A stretch of DNA of 64,000 nucleotides from Diplodia intermedia. Lineage: Eukaryota; Ascomycota; Dothideomycetes; Botryosphaeriales; Botryosphaeriaceae. Position 1 is the stretch's first letter. The number at the start of each line of letters is the position of its first letter. The notes below the pieces were generated by a model. That model did no database searches and was not told the DNA's origin. It saw only the letters and a list, made by a program, of their open reading frames with translations. Where the stretch lies: positions 1 through 64,000 of the forward strand of contig JAKEKT010000027.1 in assembly GCA_021495925.1 (NCBI GenBank), given 5' to 3'. The position numbers and the translations under genes were made by a program. Below are positions 20,218 through 33,300 of this stretch, piece after piece.

Positions 20218-23200
20218 ATGTCCTCCCGCATCCGCGTGCTGATTCGAGACCACCCCCACCGCTCCATTGCCCTCGCGACCGACTCCCATGTGCTCGTCTT
20301 CCGCCATACACCCACCGCTGCCGCCAATGGCCTCTACCCCGGCTCCGGCAATGTCTCGCAGACGTCCGTCTCCAGCGGCGGCGCGCCCGGCCAGCCGCCG
20401 CGCTGCATGGTCGAGTTCTCCGACGTGCACTCCACCGACCTGAGCGACTACAGGAGTTTCTCTGCCCAGCCCGTGCACGGCACCCTGGGCCTCATCACCG
20501 TCAACAACGACGTCTTCCTCTGCGTCGTCAGCGCCGCCTCGCGCGCCGCCACCGTGCGCCCGGGCGAGACGGTGCAGAAGATCCTGGCCGTCGACTTCCG
20601 TACCCCCCTCCTGCCCTGCACCTCGCGCCCCCGGCCCTGCTGACCGCGCTCCAGACTGTCTCAACCGCACCGACTACGACCACATCCTCTACGATGAGAT
20701 CAACCCCTACTCGACCGACACGGTGGACGAGGAGGGCTTTGAGCAGGGCCTTGGCCGGAGGGAACCCATGCTCGAGCATCCTTGCATGGCGCTGAAGAAG
20801 CTGCTGAGCAGCGGCACCTTCTACTACAGCTCCGACTTCGACCTTACCCGCCGCATGCAGGACCGCTCCTACGACGAGTCCACCGTGGTGCTCGACAGCC
20901 TGGATGCCGGCTTTCTGTGGAACTCGTACATGATACAGCCGCTGGTGAACTTTCGCTCCCGCCTGGCGCACGCAGAGAAGGACGCGCTGGACGCCTCTGG
21001 GATCCTGACTTCTGCCATCCGTGGCTTCGCGTCCACGTTCAACATCCCGGCAGCCTCATCGCCAGCTCGCAACACCCGCACCGGCTTGCCGTCCACCATG
21101 ACGCTCATATCGAGGCTGTCGTGCAGAAGGGCCGGCACCCGCTTCAACGCCAGAGGTATGGACGATGATGGAAATGTTGCCAATTTCGTCGAGACAGAGA
21201 CCATATTTTGGACTCCAGACGGCGTGTGTTTCAGCTACGTCCAAGTGCGTGGCAGCGTCCCCATCTTTTGGGAGCAGCAGCCGGGCCTGCTCCCGGGCCA
21301 GCAGAAAGTCTCCATCACCCGTTCCCCAGAAGCCACCCAGCCAGCATTTGACAAACACATGGAGAACCTGGAGCTTGCCTATGGTGCCGTCCACGTCGTG
21401 AATCTCCTGAGCGCTGAAAAATCGAGTGAGCTTGAAATCAGTGACCGGTACCGCTACCACATCCGAAGCTGCTCGTTGAACAATAACTCGGACAACGGCG
21501 GCGGCTCCAGAGGGCACGAGTTGCTGCAGTTGACCGAATATGACTTTCATGCCGAAACAAGAGGCCCGGCCGGCTATGAAGCGGCCAGTATGATCTCGCG
21601 CTACGTTCGTGATTCCGCCGAGGGCTTTGCCTATTATCTGGGCGAAGAGGTGGAAGAACGTCCCAAGACGGCTCAAGGCGAAGACCAAATCTACCGGCGA
21701 TCAACAACCGTACTTCAGCAAGAAGGCGTGTTTCGTACCAACTGTCTAGACTGCCTGGACCGCACAAATCTCGTGCAGACCATCATTAGCCGAATGGCTG
21801 TCGAGGTCTTTTTGGGTGGTCGTGGTGACCGCGCCACCGCCGATTTCTGGAATAGACATGGCACGCTGTGGGCCGACAACGGTGATGTACGTCTTGAACA
21901 GAGCATCCAACATAGGATCCAGATTAATCAATCTATGCTAGGCACTCTCCAAGATTTACGCAGGCACGGGTGCTCTCAAGTCATCTTTCACAAGATCCGG
22001 GAAGATGTCCCTGGCTGGCGCCATTGCCGACGCCCGGAAAAGTGCGCAACGAATGTACATCAATAACTTTGCAGACAAAGGACGGCAGAACACGATAGAT
22101 ATGCTGCTGGTATGCGCCCGCTGTTTCTCAACGCGAGGAGCGCTCGCTCACAACTGGACCAGGGACGGCTGATGGGGCAAGCCCCCGTACACCTGTTCGA
22201 TCCAATCAATGACTTTGTGACGAGCGAGCTGAGCAGAAGGTACCGTTCTGCCAAGAACATGCATTGAACGGTCGCTAACAGTGAGCCAGAGCAAGCGAGT
22301 TTTCTTCGGAAAAGCCCATATACATATGGGCGGGCACATTCAACCTCAATGGCAAAACAGAAGGGATCAACTCGGACCTTTCGCCTTGGTTAACGCCACC
22401 GGTTGAGCCATCACAGCGATTTCCGGAAATCGTTGCTGTTGGCTTTCAGGAGATCGTGGAGCTGAGCCCCCAACAAATCATGTCGACAGACCCTGCCCGG
22501 AGGCAGCAGTGGGAAGCTGCCGTGAAGCGGACTCTGAACGACCACGCTCAGATGCATGGCCAGGAGGAGTACGTATCCCTTCGGGGAGGGCAGCTTGTCG
22601 GTGCATCTCTATCTGTTTTCGTCAGAGCGAGCATTCTGAAGTACATCAAGAATGTCGAGGGAAGTTTGAAGAAGGTAGGAGCCCCCCTCCCCAACAACGC
22701 GTGCCCAGTTGTGATCGCTGATTACATTGACTCAAGACCGGTATGTCCGGAATAGCCGGGAACAAGGGAGCTGTGGCCATTCGCATGGAGTACGCAAACA
22801 CGTCCATCTGCTTCGTGACCGCACACTTGGCGGCCGGCTTCGCCAACTACGACGAACGCAACCGCGATTACAGAACCATCAGTCACGGCCTAAGGTTTCA
22901 GAGAAATCGGTCCATCGAGGACCACGACACTGTCATCTGGCTCGGAGATTTCAATTACCGCATTGGGCTCGTCAACGAGAAGGTCAGGAAGCTCGTCGAG
23001 GTGGGCGACCTGGAGACGCTATACGATAATGATCAGGTAAGTCAGGGCATAATGACACGGACGAAACACTCCTACTGACAACCGACGCAGCTCAACCTGC
23101 AGATGGTCGCAGGCTTGACATTCCCATTCTACTCGGAAGCTAGAATTACCTTCCCACCAACCTACAAATACGATGTTGGGACAGATATCTACGACACGTC

Positions 23201-24249
23201 GTAAGGCCGGGAGACTGCTCTTCAGCCTAGATCCAGAACTAACAGCGTACAGAGAAAAAGCCCGCATCCCGGCGTGGTGTGACCGAATCCTACGGAAGGG
23301 CGATAACTTGAGACAAATCAACTACAATACCGCTGCGTTGAAGTTCTCGGATCACCGGCCCGTGTATGCTACCTTTCTCTGCGTCATAACCATGGTCGAT
23401 GAGCAGAGGAAGGAACAGTTAAGCAGAGACCTCTACCAGCAGCGTAAAGGTGTTGTCGGAGACTCGACTGCGGCCGGCCAGGCAGACGATTCAGACGAGG
23501 AAGATCTGCTCGGCTACGACCCAATCGATCCTACACTGCCACCGGCCAGTTCCGATCGCCGCAAATGGTGGCTTGACAACGGACAACCCGCGCAATCCAT
23601 GCTCCACTCGCCTGGCGACGACTTTGTCGTCAATCCCAAACGCCCATCAAACCCTTGGGCACCTTCGCAAGAACCAGACTGGGTCAAGGTCACGCCGCAA
23701 CATAACTCCAACAACCACCTCCAACGTCACGCCAGCGACGCTCAGTCAACCACGAGTGTCCGCCGCAAACTCCCACCTCCGCTGGAGCCCAGCCGTGTGA
23801 GCAGCCCTGTGTCCTCGACTAAGAGCATGCCCGCTGGACAGGTACCGGCATTGCCTCCCAGGCGTGCGGCAACTGGTGGCCTCGACGGCGGAGTCGATCG
23901 GGACCTAGTCGGTATCAACCGTTCGCCCTCCAATGCCTCTACCGGCTCTTCCAACTCAATCAAAAGGAAGCCTGCGCCGCCAATACCGAAGAAGCCATCC
24001 GTTCTCGCGGGTGCCACTTCACCGAAAGCGGAGAAGAAACAACAGCCTCCGTTGCTTCCCCCGCCGCGAAGAGTGACGACCACCAGCAAGTCAGTTGGTG
24101 CGAGCGTGGCGAACCAGGTTGACGGACCACCCTCTTTGCCACCGAGACGAGGAACTGGCACGTCGACAGGCAGCCCGAGCGGGCTGTTGGACACGGGGGA
24201 CGACGAGATGCAGGGACTGAAGAATTGGGAGGCGTTGCGACCAGGCTGA
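20218..24249 (+). CDS. synaptojanin-like polyphosphoinositide phosphatase (Sac1 plus 5-phosphatase)
   Basis: Eight exons (20218-20599, 20655-21886, 21942-22109, 22163-22239, 22290-22674, 22737-23036, 23091-23200, 23253-24249), with introns of 50-62 nt, give 1216 residues. The N-terminal Sac domain carries the catalytic CLDCLDRT motif (Cys491), so it should be active, as in yeast Inp52/Inp53 and unlike Inp51. The inositol-polyphosphate 5-phosphatase domain (around 640-950) shows IWAGTFNLNG, GNKGAVAIR, WLGDFNYRI, PAWCDRIL and SDHRPVY, which covers the metal-binding and catalytic residues. A Pro/Ser-rich tail with many PxxP stretches (PPLPPRR, PAPPIPKKP) is a likely SH3 target. Such enzymes remove the 5-phosphate from PI(4,5)P2 and then the 4-phosphate, controlling endocytosis and actin at the plasma membrane. 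All splices restore one frame through to the stop. Confidence 0.95.
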
Positions 24250-25837
24250 GAGCGTCACAAAGAGGTGAAAACCCGCGTCTCAGTATAGCTGGGCATGGCG
24301 ATATATTAGAAGGATAGCCTGATCGTATTTTCTCTAATAGATGGATCGTGCTAGAGCCATTATCGGGCTAAAGCGGAAAACCTCAACTGGTAGTGCTATC
24401 AGTATGGCTTGCCGCTAATCCAACAACACCACTTCCACGCGATTTTTAGAGAACCAAACTTTGGAGGGCTAACTATTGTAGTGTCCCGCGCCTACATGAA
24501 TAATGGGAGGCTTACTGATCATTCCCACGTGCACAAATGGAGGCGCAGTAGCTCAAACGGACTACCCTTCGGAAGGTGTCAGTCTACCACTCGTTTGCCA
24601 CCATCCGCGCCATCGATGCTAAGCGGCGCATGGCGTATATTACAGCTTATTGGTTGATGTCCCTATCTGCGGCCTTTTTCTTTTCACGCGTCACGCTAGC
24701 GTTTTGGTAGGTGGAGAGCGGTAAGTTGTGAGGCGGGGTGAAGACCGATTTGGTGGGGCTGGGAGGCCGTTCCCTGCAGTGGCTGGCACGGGGCGCAATT
24801 GGGAGAGATTCTCTACACAACAGCGGAGGGGCCTGATCATCGGGTTCTCGATCTCCATTCACATCCCGGTTGGAATTTTTGGGGTGAACGTCTTGGATGA
24901 TGCCGATGCAGATCTTGTTATTAGTATGGAGTGACGCCACTCGGACTGTACGTAAGTCGTGCACCTAATCTGCCCTTTCCCCTCCCGCAAGAACGCTGGC
25001 TTCCTTGCGCACGCCATTCCCTGGCCCGTCGATGAGACATTCGACCTTGTGACCACATGACCATGCCGTGGGTTCTTCCTCCCCGCCGCTACCCTTTCTT
25101 GACACAGGACTTCTTCATGCACCAGCACATCGTAGCGGGCTGTAATGGCATTGGGTCTTCAGAGATATCGTTACCCGGGGCTGGGATGTGTATGTACAGC
25201 TTTGAAACTCACACCTGCGTCCGGGCATTTTGCCCATGAACGGGGGCTCCACTTTACTGCAACCCACTGTATCACCAGTCCGTAGTGGTCCACGAGGCCA
25301 AAAGGCCATCGTTGCATCCCATTTCAACCAGAGTACCGAGAAGTATCGAGGCAGAAGGCCATCGCAATGTAAAACTATGAGTTGCAACGGATGAAAAGCA
25401 GAACAGCTTGGACCATTGCTGTGGACATCCGTTGTAGAAGAAGCTCTGGCTGATGGAATCGAAGTGTCGTCTATATACCGGGTCCGTACATAAGAATATT
25501 TACATGACTATCAAGAATGCTGTCGCAGCAGGATTCTTCGTCCCCCGTATCCCAAATTAACGCCATGTGAAAGTAATCCGGGGGTAGTAGATCGGTCATC
25601 AACATCGAGCCGGCCGTGATCATAAGGTCGTGGATCTCGTGGTTGCAAAAAGTTTCTCATCGAGTCTTGCCATCGTTGCTGAAAGTAGCAGACGAACGTC
25701 GCCGAGAATTCTCCAAACCACGAGCAGCAGATCAAACATCTGCTCCAGAACGCTTGCCGGTTAAGTTCTGTAAAGAAATACAATGTCTGAAGAAAGACAC
25801 GAGGCTGGTAGGAAGGAAAGGGTGGTAATGATTGACT
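24250..25837. other. gene-free convergent stretch
   Basis: Nearly 1.6 kb lie between the 3' ends of the synaptojanin-like gene and the zinc-cluster gene. The composition is lower in GC, and the frames present are short and unrelated to families. No tRNA or other RNA was recognised. Confidence 0.5.
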
Positions 25838-28800
25838 TTAGCTCTGGTCATACAGCGCCGTGATGAAACGTCCGACCAGACGCGAGGTAAAATTACCCTG
25901 CGAATCCGAAGGTATTTGCTTTTGTTGGTGGAGATAGACATCTGTGTCGAATCGTATTAGCCATTAGCCTCGGACTCGTGCACCGGCTGGACTCACAGTT
26001 GTTGCTCACGAGCTTCCTGACATTCTCAGCGAACAAGGCACAGTTACGCTCCAGTTTGCCTGCCCAGTATGCTCCATCGCGATGCACAATAGGGTTCTCG
26101 CTCTTGCTACTACGGCGCATGAAGAGCGCCATAACAAACGAGAATTTGACGTCAATAGCCTCACACGCTCGCCGAGCGCCTTCCCGAGCATGCCTTTCGT
26201 CCATGCCCTCGGAGACGGTCTTGTGGTCCATGACGAGCTGGATGGTCTTTTGCGTATCCTCATGCACCATGGCAAGGCCAAGCATGGCACAGAAGGCGGC
26301 GGTCCACTTTGCAGGCGGCCATTGAGTCGATTTCTTGAGCATCTGCTGCAGACGTTTGTATACCTCGTGCATAGTGGTCTTGTGCAGTCCGCAAAAGAGA
26401 TACTTGAGCTGCCGGTTGACTACCCGGGGCGAACAGAACGGACCATAGTCGGACGCCGAGCGACGATCAAACCGAAGGCGGGGAAGAACTTGAGCGCGGT
26501 TTGCTTCTTCGAGGACAAGCGTGTGGCCCATTATATAAGTGACAACAATGAGGCGACGGACCTCGTGAAGGAGTAGCTTCTATGTGGCAGTCAGCGGTCG
26601 CACAATAGACGTGGTGAATCGTCGCAGCGGACTGACCTCATCTTTGGACTCGGGCTTGAGGTCACGGATAAATTCCAGAAGACGGAGTTGGAAGTCGTAT
26701 TCATCGTCCGAGCAATACATCTGGGCAAAGGCGCGGAAATGATGTTCGACAATCTCATCAAGGTATTTCGAATAGCGCTTGATGTCTTCCTGCTCGATCT
26801 GCATCATTCCCAACGGTGGTGAGGGCTTTTCGCGCCGTTGAGACAAGCCGGTCTTGTGATCCTTGAAGTACTGAAATTGCCGTGCTGATTCGTGGGTTTG
26901 AGGGATGAATTCGTAAGCTTCGCAAATCATGGCCGGAAGACCGCGTCCGGGGATCAGTTTGAGCTTGATGCGCATGTTAGTCCACCCTGTGGTGTGCTTC
27001 CCCACAAAGTCCTCAAGTGTTTTTGGCTTGTGTAGATCAGTCAATTGAGCTGCTTGATAGTGTCAGTGTGATCCACGAAACGAGAACCTTGGCGTTCTTA
27101 CAGGGAAGGAAGAACTCCAGCAAATCCCAGAGCGGCGTACGATCACAGGCGAGTTGCGGATGAGGGCCATTGGCCTTGTGTTTGCGCTTCTCGCACCGGT
27201 GGCAGGGGTCGCCTGGCCCACACTGGTTGGTAGTGTCAGCACGTATACCGAACGGGGGGGCCACCGAGTCACATGCTCACCTTGTCCCTCTGGAGCGCGC
27301 AGGACCAGCACGCGCCGACTTCACGCATCGTATTCGCATCTTTTCTCTTCTCCGGGTCCAGGTGTGAACCGAGTTGCCGGCCACCGGACCTCTGCGCCGC
27401 ATTTGCTTGCAGAGACAAATCCACGGATCCAGTTGCGGTAGGGCTTTCGGACGCCTGCGGCACGTGCTGCGCGGAAATCATTGGTGGGCTCTCACCGCCG
27501 AATGGGTTGATAAAGCCTGTGCCTTGGTTCGCAGGCACTAGAGCTTCGGCCATGTGTTCGATAGAAAGGCTCACAGAACTTATCGAGGAGCGCGGGTGCG
27601 ATTCCGCAGTCGGAGAAATGAGACTTGCATCGGCAACATAGCCGGGAAATGGGTACTGATCGGCCGTTGAGAAAGCTTGAAGAGGAGACGTATCCACGAA
27701 GAGGGGCTGTTGAGACATCATGTCGTTGTTGACGTAACCGTGGGCAGCGCTGCTTTGGATGGGGAAGGACACCTCCTGACCAGTCGAAAAAGCGGCGGAC
27801 ATGTCTAGCGAGGCGGCCGGAAGGACAGTAGGAGACGTTTCAGGGGAAAGAGAGTGAGAGGTCGACGCAGAGAGGCTTCGTCGGAGCTGCTCCTCGGTGA
27901 CAGGCGGCATCTGAGGAGGGTTCCCGGCAAGGTAGTAGCCAGGCCCAAAGACGAGGGCATCGGGCGCCGCCTCCAAGTTCATCATGTTCCGCAGAGACTC
28001 ACTGCTCCAGGGCTGCTGCTGTGGCTGCTGGCGCTGCATTTGAGGAAAGGGCTTGGCCATGTCGAGGTCGAAATGGGAGGCCGATGGGAACCTTGCGAGG
28101 TCGGCCGCAGGCTGGGCATTGCCCATGGCGTGCATGCGGGTTCGAGCGGTAGGAGACGGCGAAAAATCCGGCTGGGCGCCTGCGCAATGGTCAACGCGGG
28201 GACATGGCGACATGGACAGGATGCTGCTACCATGCTGGATTGGATACTGGAAAGGCTGGGCAGCGAACGCAGCATCCTGCTGCTGCTGGACGGACATCTG
28301 GGCCTCGCTCGGCATCATGGGGAAAAGGTCGGTGACGCGATCATAGGAGCCGTGCGAGGGGGCGGTAGGACTGTCGAGCGAGGTGATGGAGGATTGTCTG
28401 GGCACCATTTCCCAGCTCTGGTCGATGCTCGGGCTGCTCTGGCTCCAGAGGGCGGGGTTCATCTCCAGCATCTGGTCGATGGACGCATTCATCTCGGGCG
28501 GGGTGTGGACGGGCACGGAGGCGGGCGAGTTCGAGGCGCTGTCGGGCACGTCCGGAGAGATGGGCTGGAGATTGGACTGGAGGTGGACATTGGAGAGGAG
28601 GCCGTAGGGCTGGGCCTGGACCAGCGGGGTGATGGGGAGGGGCAGGCCGGTAAGCTGCTGAGGCGGCGGGGAGTAGCCGGAGTTCAAGGAGCTGTTGGGC
28701 GACTTGGAGTAGGCACGGTCGCTGCCGGCGAGCGAGGAGAGGACGGTTTGGAAGTCGTTGTCGCCGTCGGGCCAGCTGTCGGGCGACATGGGGCCAAAGA

Positions 28801-28858
28801 AGCCGTCGCCGGCGTCATGCCATGGTCCAGAGGTGGTGGTGGTGGTGGTGGTGGTCAT
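25838..28858 (-). CDS. zinc-cluster (Zn2Cys6) transcription factor with internal DNA-binding domain
   Basis: Five exons (28858-27281, 27222-27102, 27049-26637, 26579-25997, 25941-25838), with introns of 52-58 nt, give 932 residues. The first 500 residues are Gln/Ser/Pro/Met-rich, including a Thr8 run, and resemble an activation region. The zinc cluster then spans the first splice junction: C-x2-C-x6-C-x5-C-x2-C-x15-C, from CWSCALQRDK through CHRCEKRK to the Cys in LACDRTPLWD. The spacing between the last two cysteines is long. The following WDLLEFFLP and the helical C-terminal region (about 570-930: EHHFRAFAQMY, KLLLHEVRRLIVV, YIMGHTLVLEEANRAQV) have no named domain that I recognise. It should be a nuclear DNA-binding regulator; the targets are unknown. 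An internal cluster is less common than an N-terminal one. Confidence 0.85.
28832..28855 (-). repeat. (GGT)8 trinucleotide repeat in coding sequence
   Basis: Eight GGT units on the plus strand read as ACC on the coding strand and encode the Thr8 run right after the start Met of the zinc-cluster factor. Length variation would keep the frame. Confidence 0.9.
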
Positions 28859-30380
28859 TGTCGGCCCTCGGGCTCAGGGAAACGGAGGACTGGTCGCGCA
28901 CAACAGCCGGCATCCGCGTAGCTATTAGGCCATTCCCGAGCGGGGCGCGGGCGGTGGTGCTCTGGCTGGAGGCGGTTGCGACAGTGTCGGGATGAGGTCA
29001 GAAGGCGCTGGACTGGAAGATTAGGAGGGATGGACCTCAGGGCAACCCTGTGGAGGATCTTCGAGCGATGGGCGCGGGTGATAATTGAAACAGGTCAATG
29101 CGGGCGCGCGAAGAGGCTGCGGCTCTGGCAGCGAAGGAGCGCAGTCTCGAGGCCACCAGGGTGGTGGTGGGGGCAAGTCAGGCAGACTACGCCGCGGACG
29201 GCATAGCGCTCTCTCACCGGTCCAGCCTGCGGGCTGACGGCTGCAGAAACGCTCCAGCGACACCACGCCCGCCGCCCCCAGCCTGGCGAGCCCGCCGCGG
29301 CGCACTATTTATTGAAGCCGCCGCGCCCGCCGCCTGCTAGTCGCCCGCGCTGCCCTCCGCGCCCGACACTCACCGCCGCGAGCAGCGGCCGGCACGAACC
29401 TTCGCAGGACTGCCCGCGGCGCGCACGCGGGCTGGACCGCCGGGCGGACAGTCTGGCAAATGATAGCTTGACAGCGCAACGGGCGTGCCTGCCTGCCTGC
29501 CCGACCCCGGCAGTCAGCGCCGCGCGTGCTGCGGGTGTCTGGGGAGGGCGAATGCCGGGCGCGCACGCGGCTGCCAGGCGTTGGCTAGCGGCGTGTCCAG
29601 CGGCAGTGGGGGAGCCTGCGACAGGGGCCGAAGGCTCGACCGTGGACCTGCCCTCGAACCGCTCTAACCTGCTCGCTGGGCGCCTGAGCATCACGGCCGC
29701 GAAACCTGCGCGTTGATTGCCGGGAGCCTTCCGGCGGACCGCTGGGCGATTGCGGGTGCGTTCCGCGGCCCTGGCGCCGAGTCTGGCCCGCCGTCCAACG
29801 CTCATCCAAGCCGTCGCCCTGCTGGAACCTGCTGCAGTGGAGCCCTGCCCTGACGGCGGCGGATCGCCTTGTGCTGCAAGACGCTTGCCGCTGCCGCTGC
29901 CGCTGCCGCCGCTGCCGCTGTTGCTGCTGCACGCACGCTGGCGGCCGTTGGCGGCGAGGCTCGACGGATGTGCCGTTGGCGTGATTGGCCGGTACGAGCA
30001 GCCAGCGCGTGGCACGCGTCGAGCGGAATGGCGCAAGCGCGTCAGCCAAAATAGGCTGCTGAGCAGTGGCGTCGATCCACGGCGGCTGGCAACGGGCGAG
30101 GTTGTCTTGCGACTGCAGGTGCTGATGAGCAGCGCCGTCGGGTAGTACTTGCCGGACAGGGCTGAAACAGGCTGTCCTACGTCATCGTCAACTACGGTCC
30201 TGCATCACGACAGGAGGGCCTCAATGCCGTCGCAACCGCCGCCTGTTGAGTTACCTGTCCTACGCGTCTTCTTATAGCCAATGCCGGCCTTCTGTTCCCG
30301 CCTCTGCCCCTTGCTCCCAGTGCGCTCCCGTGCTGTGAATCTGCGCCCAGTAAGCCGTGCCGCACGATCCCGACGCCGTA
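28859..30380. other. GC-rich divergent promoter region (zinc-cluster factor and Mug190-like gene)
   Basis: These 1.5 kb separate two divergent start codons. Frames on both strands are long only because the DNA is GC-rich; translations are Arg/Ala/Pro low complexity and do not resemble proteins. A GCC/GCTGCC-type repeat occupies 29887-29930. Long GC-rich leaders ahead of regulators are usual in this group of fungi. Confidence 0.5.
29887..29930. repeat. GCTGCC-type microsatellite
   Basis: An imperfect run of GCTGCC and GCT/GCC units, 44 bases long, in noncoding DNA upstream of the Mug190-like gene. Confidence 0.85.
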
Positions 30381-33300
30381 ATGGACGCTCGCGACGACAC
30401 CGAGCTGTCTAGACGCGACTACAAGGCCCCGTACACCACCCACCACCCCGTTCCGACCATCGGCCGTTACCGCGAGGAGAAGGCGCAGCGCGAGGCCCAG
30501 TATGCCTCTCCAACCTCCGGCCAGGACGACTCAGGATGGACCGAGCGAGCTGCAGATACTGCCAAGGCATACTGGAAAGGCGAAAAGCACCAGGCCTCGC
30601 CCTCCGACTCCAGCGCCGGTGCCCAGCCGTACCCGAGCCACAACAAGAACTTAGTCGAACGGGAAGATGGCCAGAGTCTGCCAAAGCATCAGGGCCAAGA
30701 TGAGGAGCCAATGGATTCCGCACACGACCCTGCTGCTCGGAAAGACGGTGAGGGTGGTGGAGACGTTGCCGAGGACACCTCAGAGGACACCATGGCCACG
30801 AAAGATGCCAAAGAGCGCCGGAAGCTGATGAAAAAGAAGGGCGACGATCCGACCAAGCGGACTGTGACTGATCCTGTCACCCACCTGCCCATCACCATCC
30901 ACGACTTCACCAAGAATGACCTCAAAACTGCTCCTCAGAACGAACCAGCCGCAGGCACCCACCGACGTACCGCTACTGGCACCAGCGCCAAGGAAAAGAG
31001 CGAGGACGATCTGCGCGACGAGGCCACTGACAGCCAGGCCTACCACTCGGGCATGGAGATGCTCTTCCCGCCGCCAGACTTCGACAACATACGCGTAGAG
31101 CTGGGAAGCATCTACAAGACCGCTGCTACAGTCGGATTGTCCCTGGTCGTGGGTTTGACCTCTCTGTTGCTAGCTCTGGCGCGGTTCTTCATCCGCTCGG
31201 ATTTCCGTCTCCAGGTGGCTTCTCCGGTGATCCTGCTCGCAACAGCAGGAACAGGAGCCGCGATCATATGGGCAATGCGCGACTGGATCGACAAGAAAGT
31301 TGCAAATCTGTGGGATGATGAGACTTGGGAGGCTGAAAGGCAGAGGGGCAAGGAGCTGGCCAAGGCTGAAATGCCCGAGTCGACTCAGTGGCTCAATTCC
31401 CTTCTTGCGTCCATTTGGCCCCTCGTGAATCCAGACCTCTTTACTAGTCTGGTCGATACTCTCGAGGTAAGAGTTGCTCTCGCCCCTTGCATATACTGTT
31501 CTGTTAACGCGTGACGCACTTTAGGATGTCATGCAAGCTAGTTTGCCCAAGGTCGTGAGAATGGTCAGCGTGGACGACCTCGGTCAAGGCAGCGAGTCTG
31601 TCCGCATCCTAGGCGTTCGTTGGCTACCAACTGGAGCTGCCGGCATGTCTGTGTCGCAAAGCGGGAAGCTGAAGGGCAACGGGGACTCGAAGCACAGCGA
31701 CCGCACCGTTTCTAACGAGGGCGAAACAGAGAGCATCCAAGACGACGAGGGTAAGAAAGAGAAGAGCCCAGACAAGCTACAGGAGAACGAAAACATCGGC
31801 GAAGGCATGGAGGCTGAAGAAGGTGATTTCGTTAACGTGGAGATCGCCTTTTCATACCGCGCGAGGACTGTTCGCCGTGGAATCCGGGACCGGGCCAAGA
31901 ACATGCATCTTTATCTGGCTTTCTACCTTCCAGGCAACATTCGACTGCGTAAGTAACTCAAGCAGAGACGGTGAAACTCGTGCTAATCCTGCCAAAACAG
32001 CTGTCTGGGTCGAGTTGCATGGACTCGTCGGAACTATGCGCTTGAGACTCCAGCTTTGCCCGGACCCACCCTTCTTCAGTCTCTGCACCATGACATTCTT
32101 AGGACAGCCCAAGGTATCGGTCTCTTGCATACCGCTGACCCAGCGCGGGCTCAACATCATGGACCTGCCCCTGATATCCAACTTTGTCCAAAGTTCCATA
32201 GACGCTGCCATGGCCGAATATGTCGCGCCGAAGTCTCTCACGCTCGACCTGAAGGATATGCTCATGGGCGACGACTTCAAGAAGGACACAGCTGCCCGTG
32301 GAGTCATTATGGTCCGAATAGTCCGCGCTTTTGGTTTCAAGGAAGGGGATGCTGGTTTCCTATGGAAGAAAGGCTCGACCGACGGCTACGTATCGGTGGG
32401 CTGGGCCAAGTTCAGCAAACCTTTGTGGTCAACACGGATTATCCAGTCAGAGATGGAGCCAGTGTGGGACGAAACAGCGTTTGTGCTGGTGACTGCGGAT
32501 GAACTGAATGTTGAGGAACGTCTGCGCGTCCAGTTGTGGGATTCTGACCGCACGACTGCCGACGATGATCTGGGAAGAATCGAACTGGACATCAAGCAGC
32601 TGATGCGGTCGCCTGAAAGCCGCGGCAAGATGATGGATAGAGTAGATGGGTTCAAAGCTCTCACTGCAGGCGAAACCATGCCAGGGAAGTTAGAGTGGAG
32701 CGTTGGGTACTTTCCGAAAGTCCGCGTGCTTGACTCGCAGCTAGCCCAGCAGCAAGCAGACCCTGAGATTCGTTCAGTGGACCAGTTAAAGCAAATTGCC
32801 GATGAAGAGAGCGAACAAAAGCTTCGCGAGTCCAAGAAGGACGAATCTGCTGAACTCGAGCAACAGAAAGCACAAGATTTTAAGGTAAGTCGCTGCCAGC
32901 AATCTTTGGTAATCAGCACTCTAACAGTACCCCCCAGGAGAGGCAAGACCAATTGCTCATATCCTGCCCACCGCCCCAAGAATATCCGAGCGGCATCCTC
33001 TCAATTACTATCCATCAGATCACAGGGCTCGAGCTTGAGCCTATCAACAAGAACAAAGCCAGCAAACACGAGGCAGATAGTGACGAAGAGCAAGAGGGGG
33101 ATGATCTGCCGAGCTCATACTGCAACATCATAATCAATCATGGGAAGGCTTTCCGGACGAGGACGAAGCCGAAAAATTCACAGCCTTTTTTTAACGCTGG
33201 CTGCGAGCGCTTTATCCGCGACTGGAGAAATACCGATATCCACATTTCAGTACGGGATTCTAGAGTTCACGAAGACGACGCACTTCTTGGAATCGTGTAT

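Noticed and set aside
27854..28921. Plus-strand frame of 355 codons
   Set aside because: Antisense shadow of the first exon of the zinc-cluster factor, which is supported by the domain and splicing.
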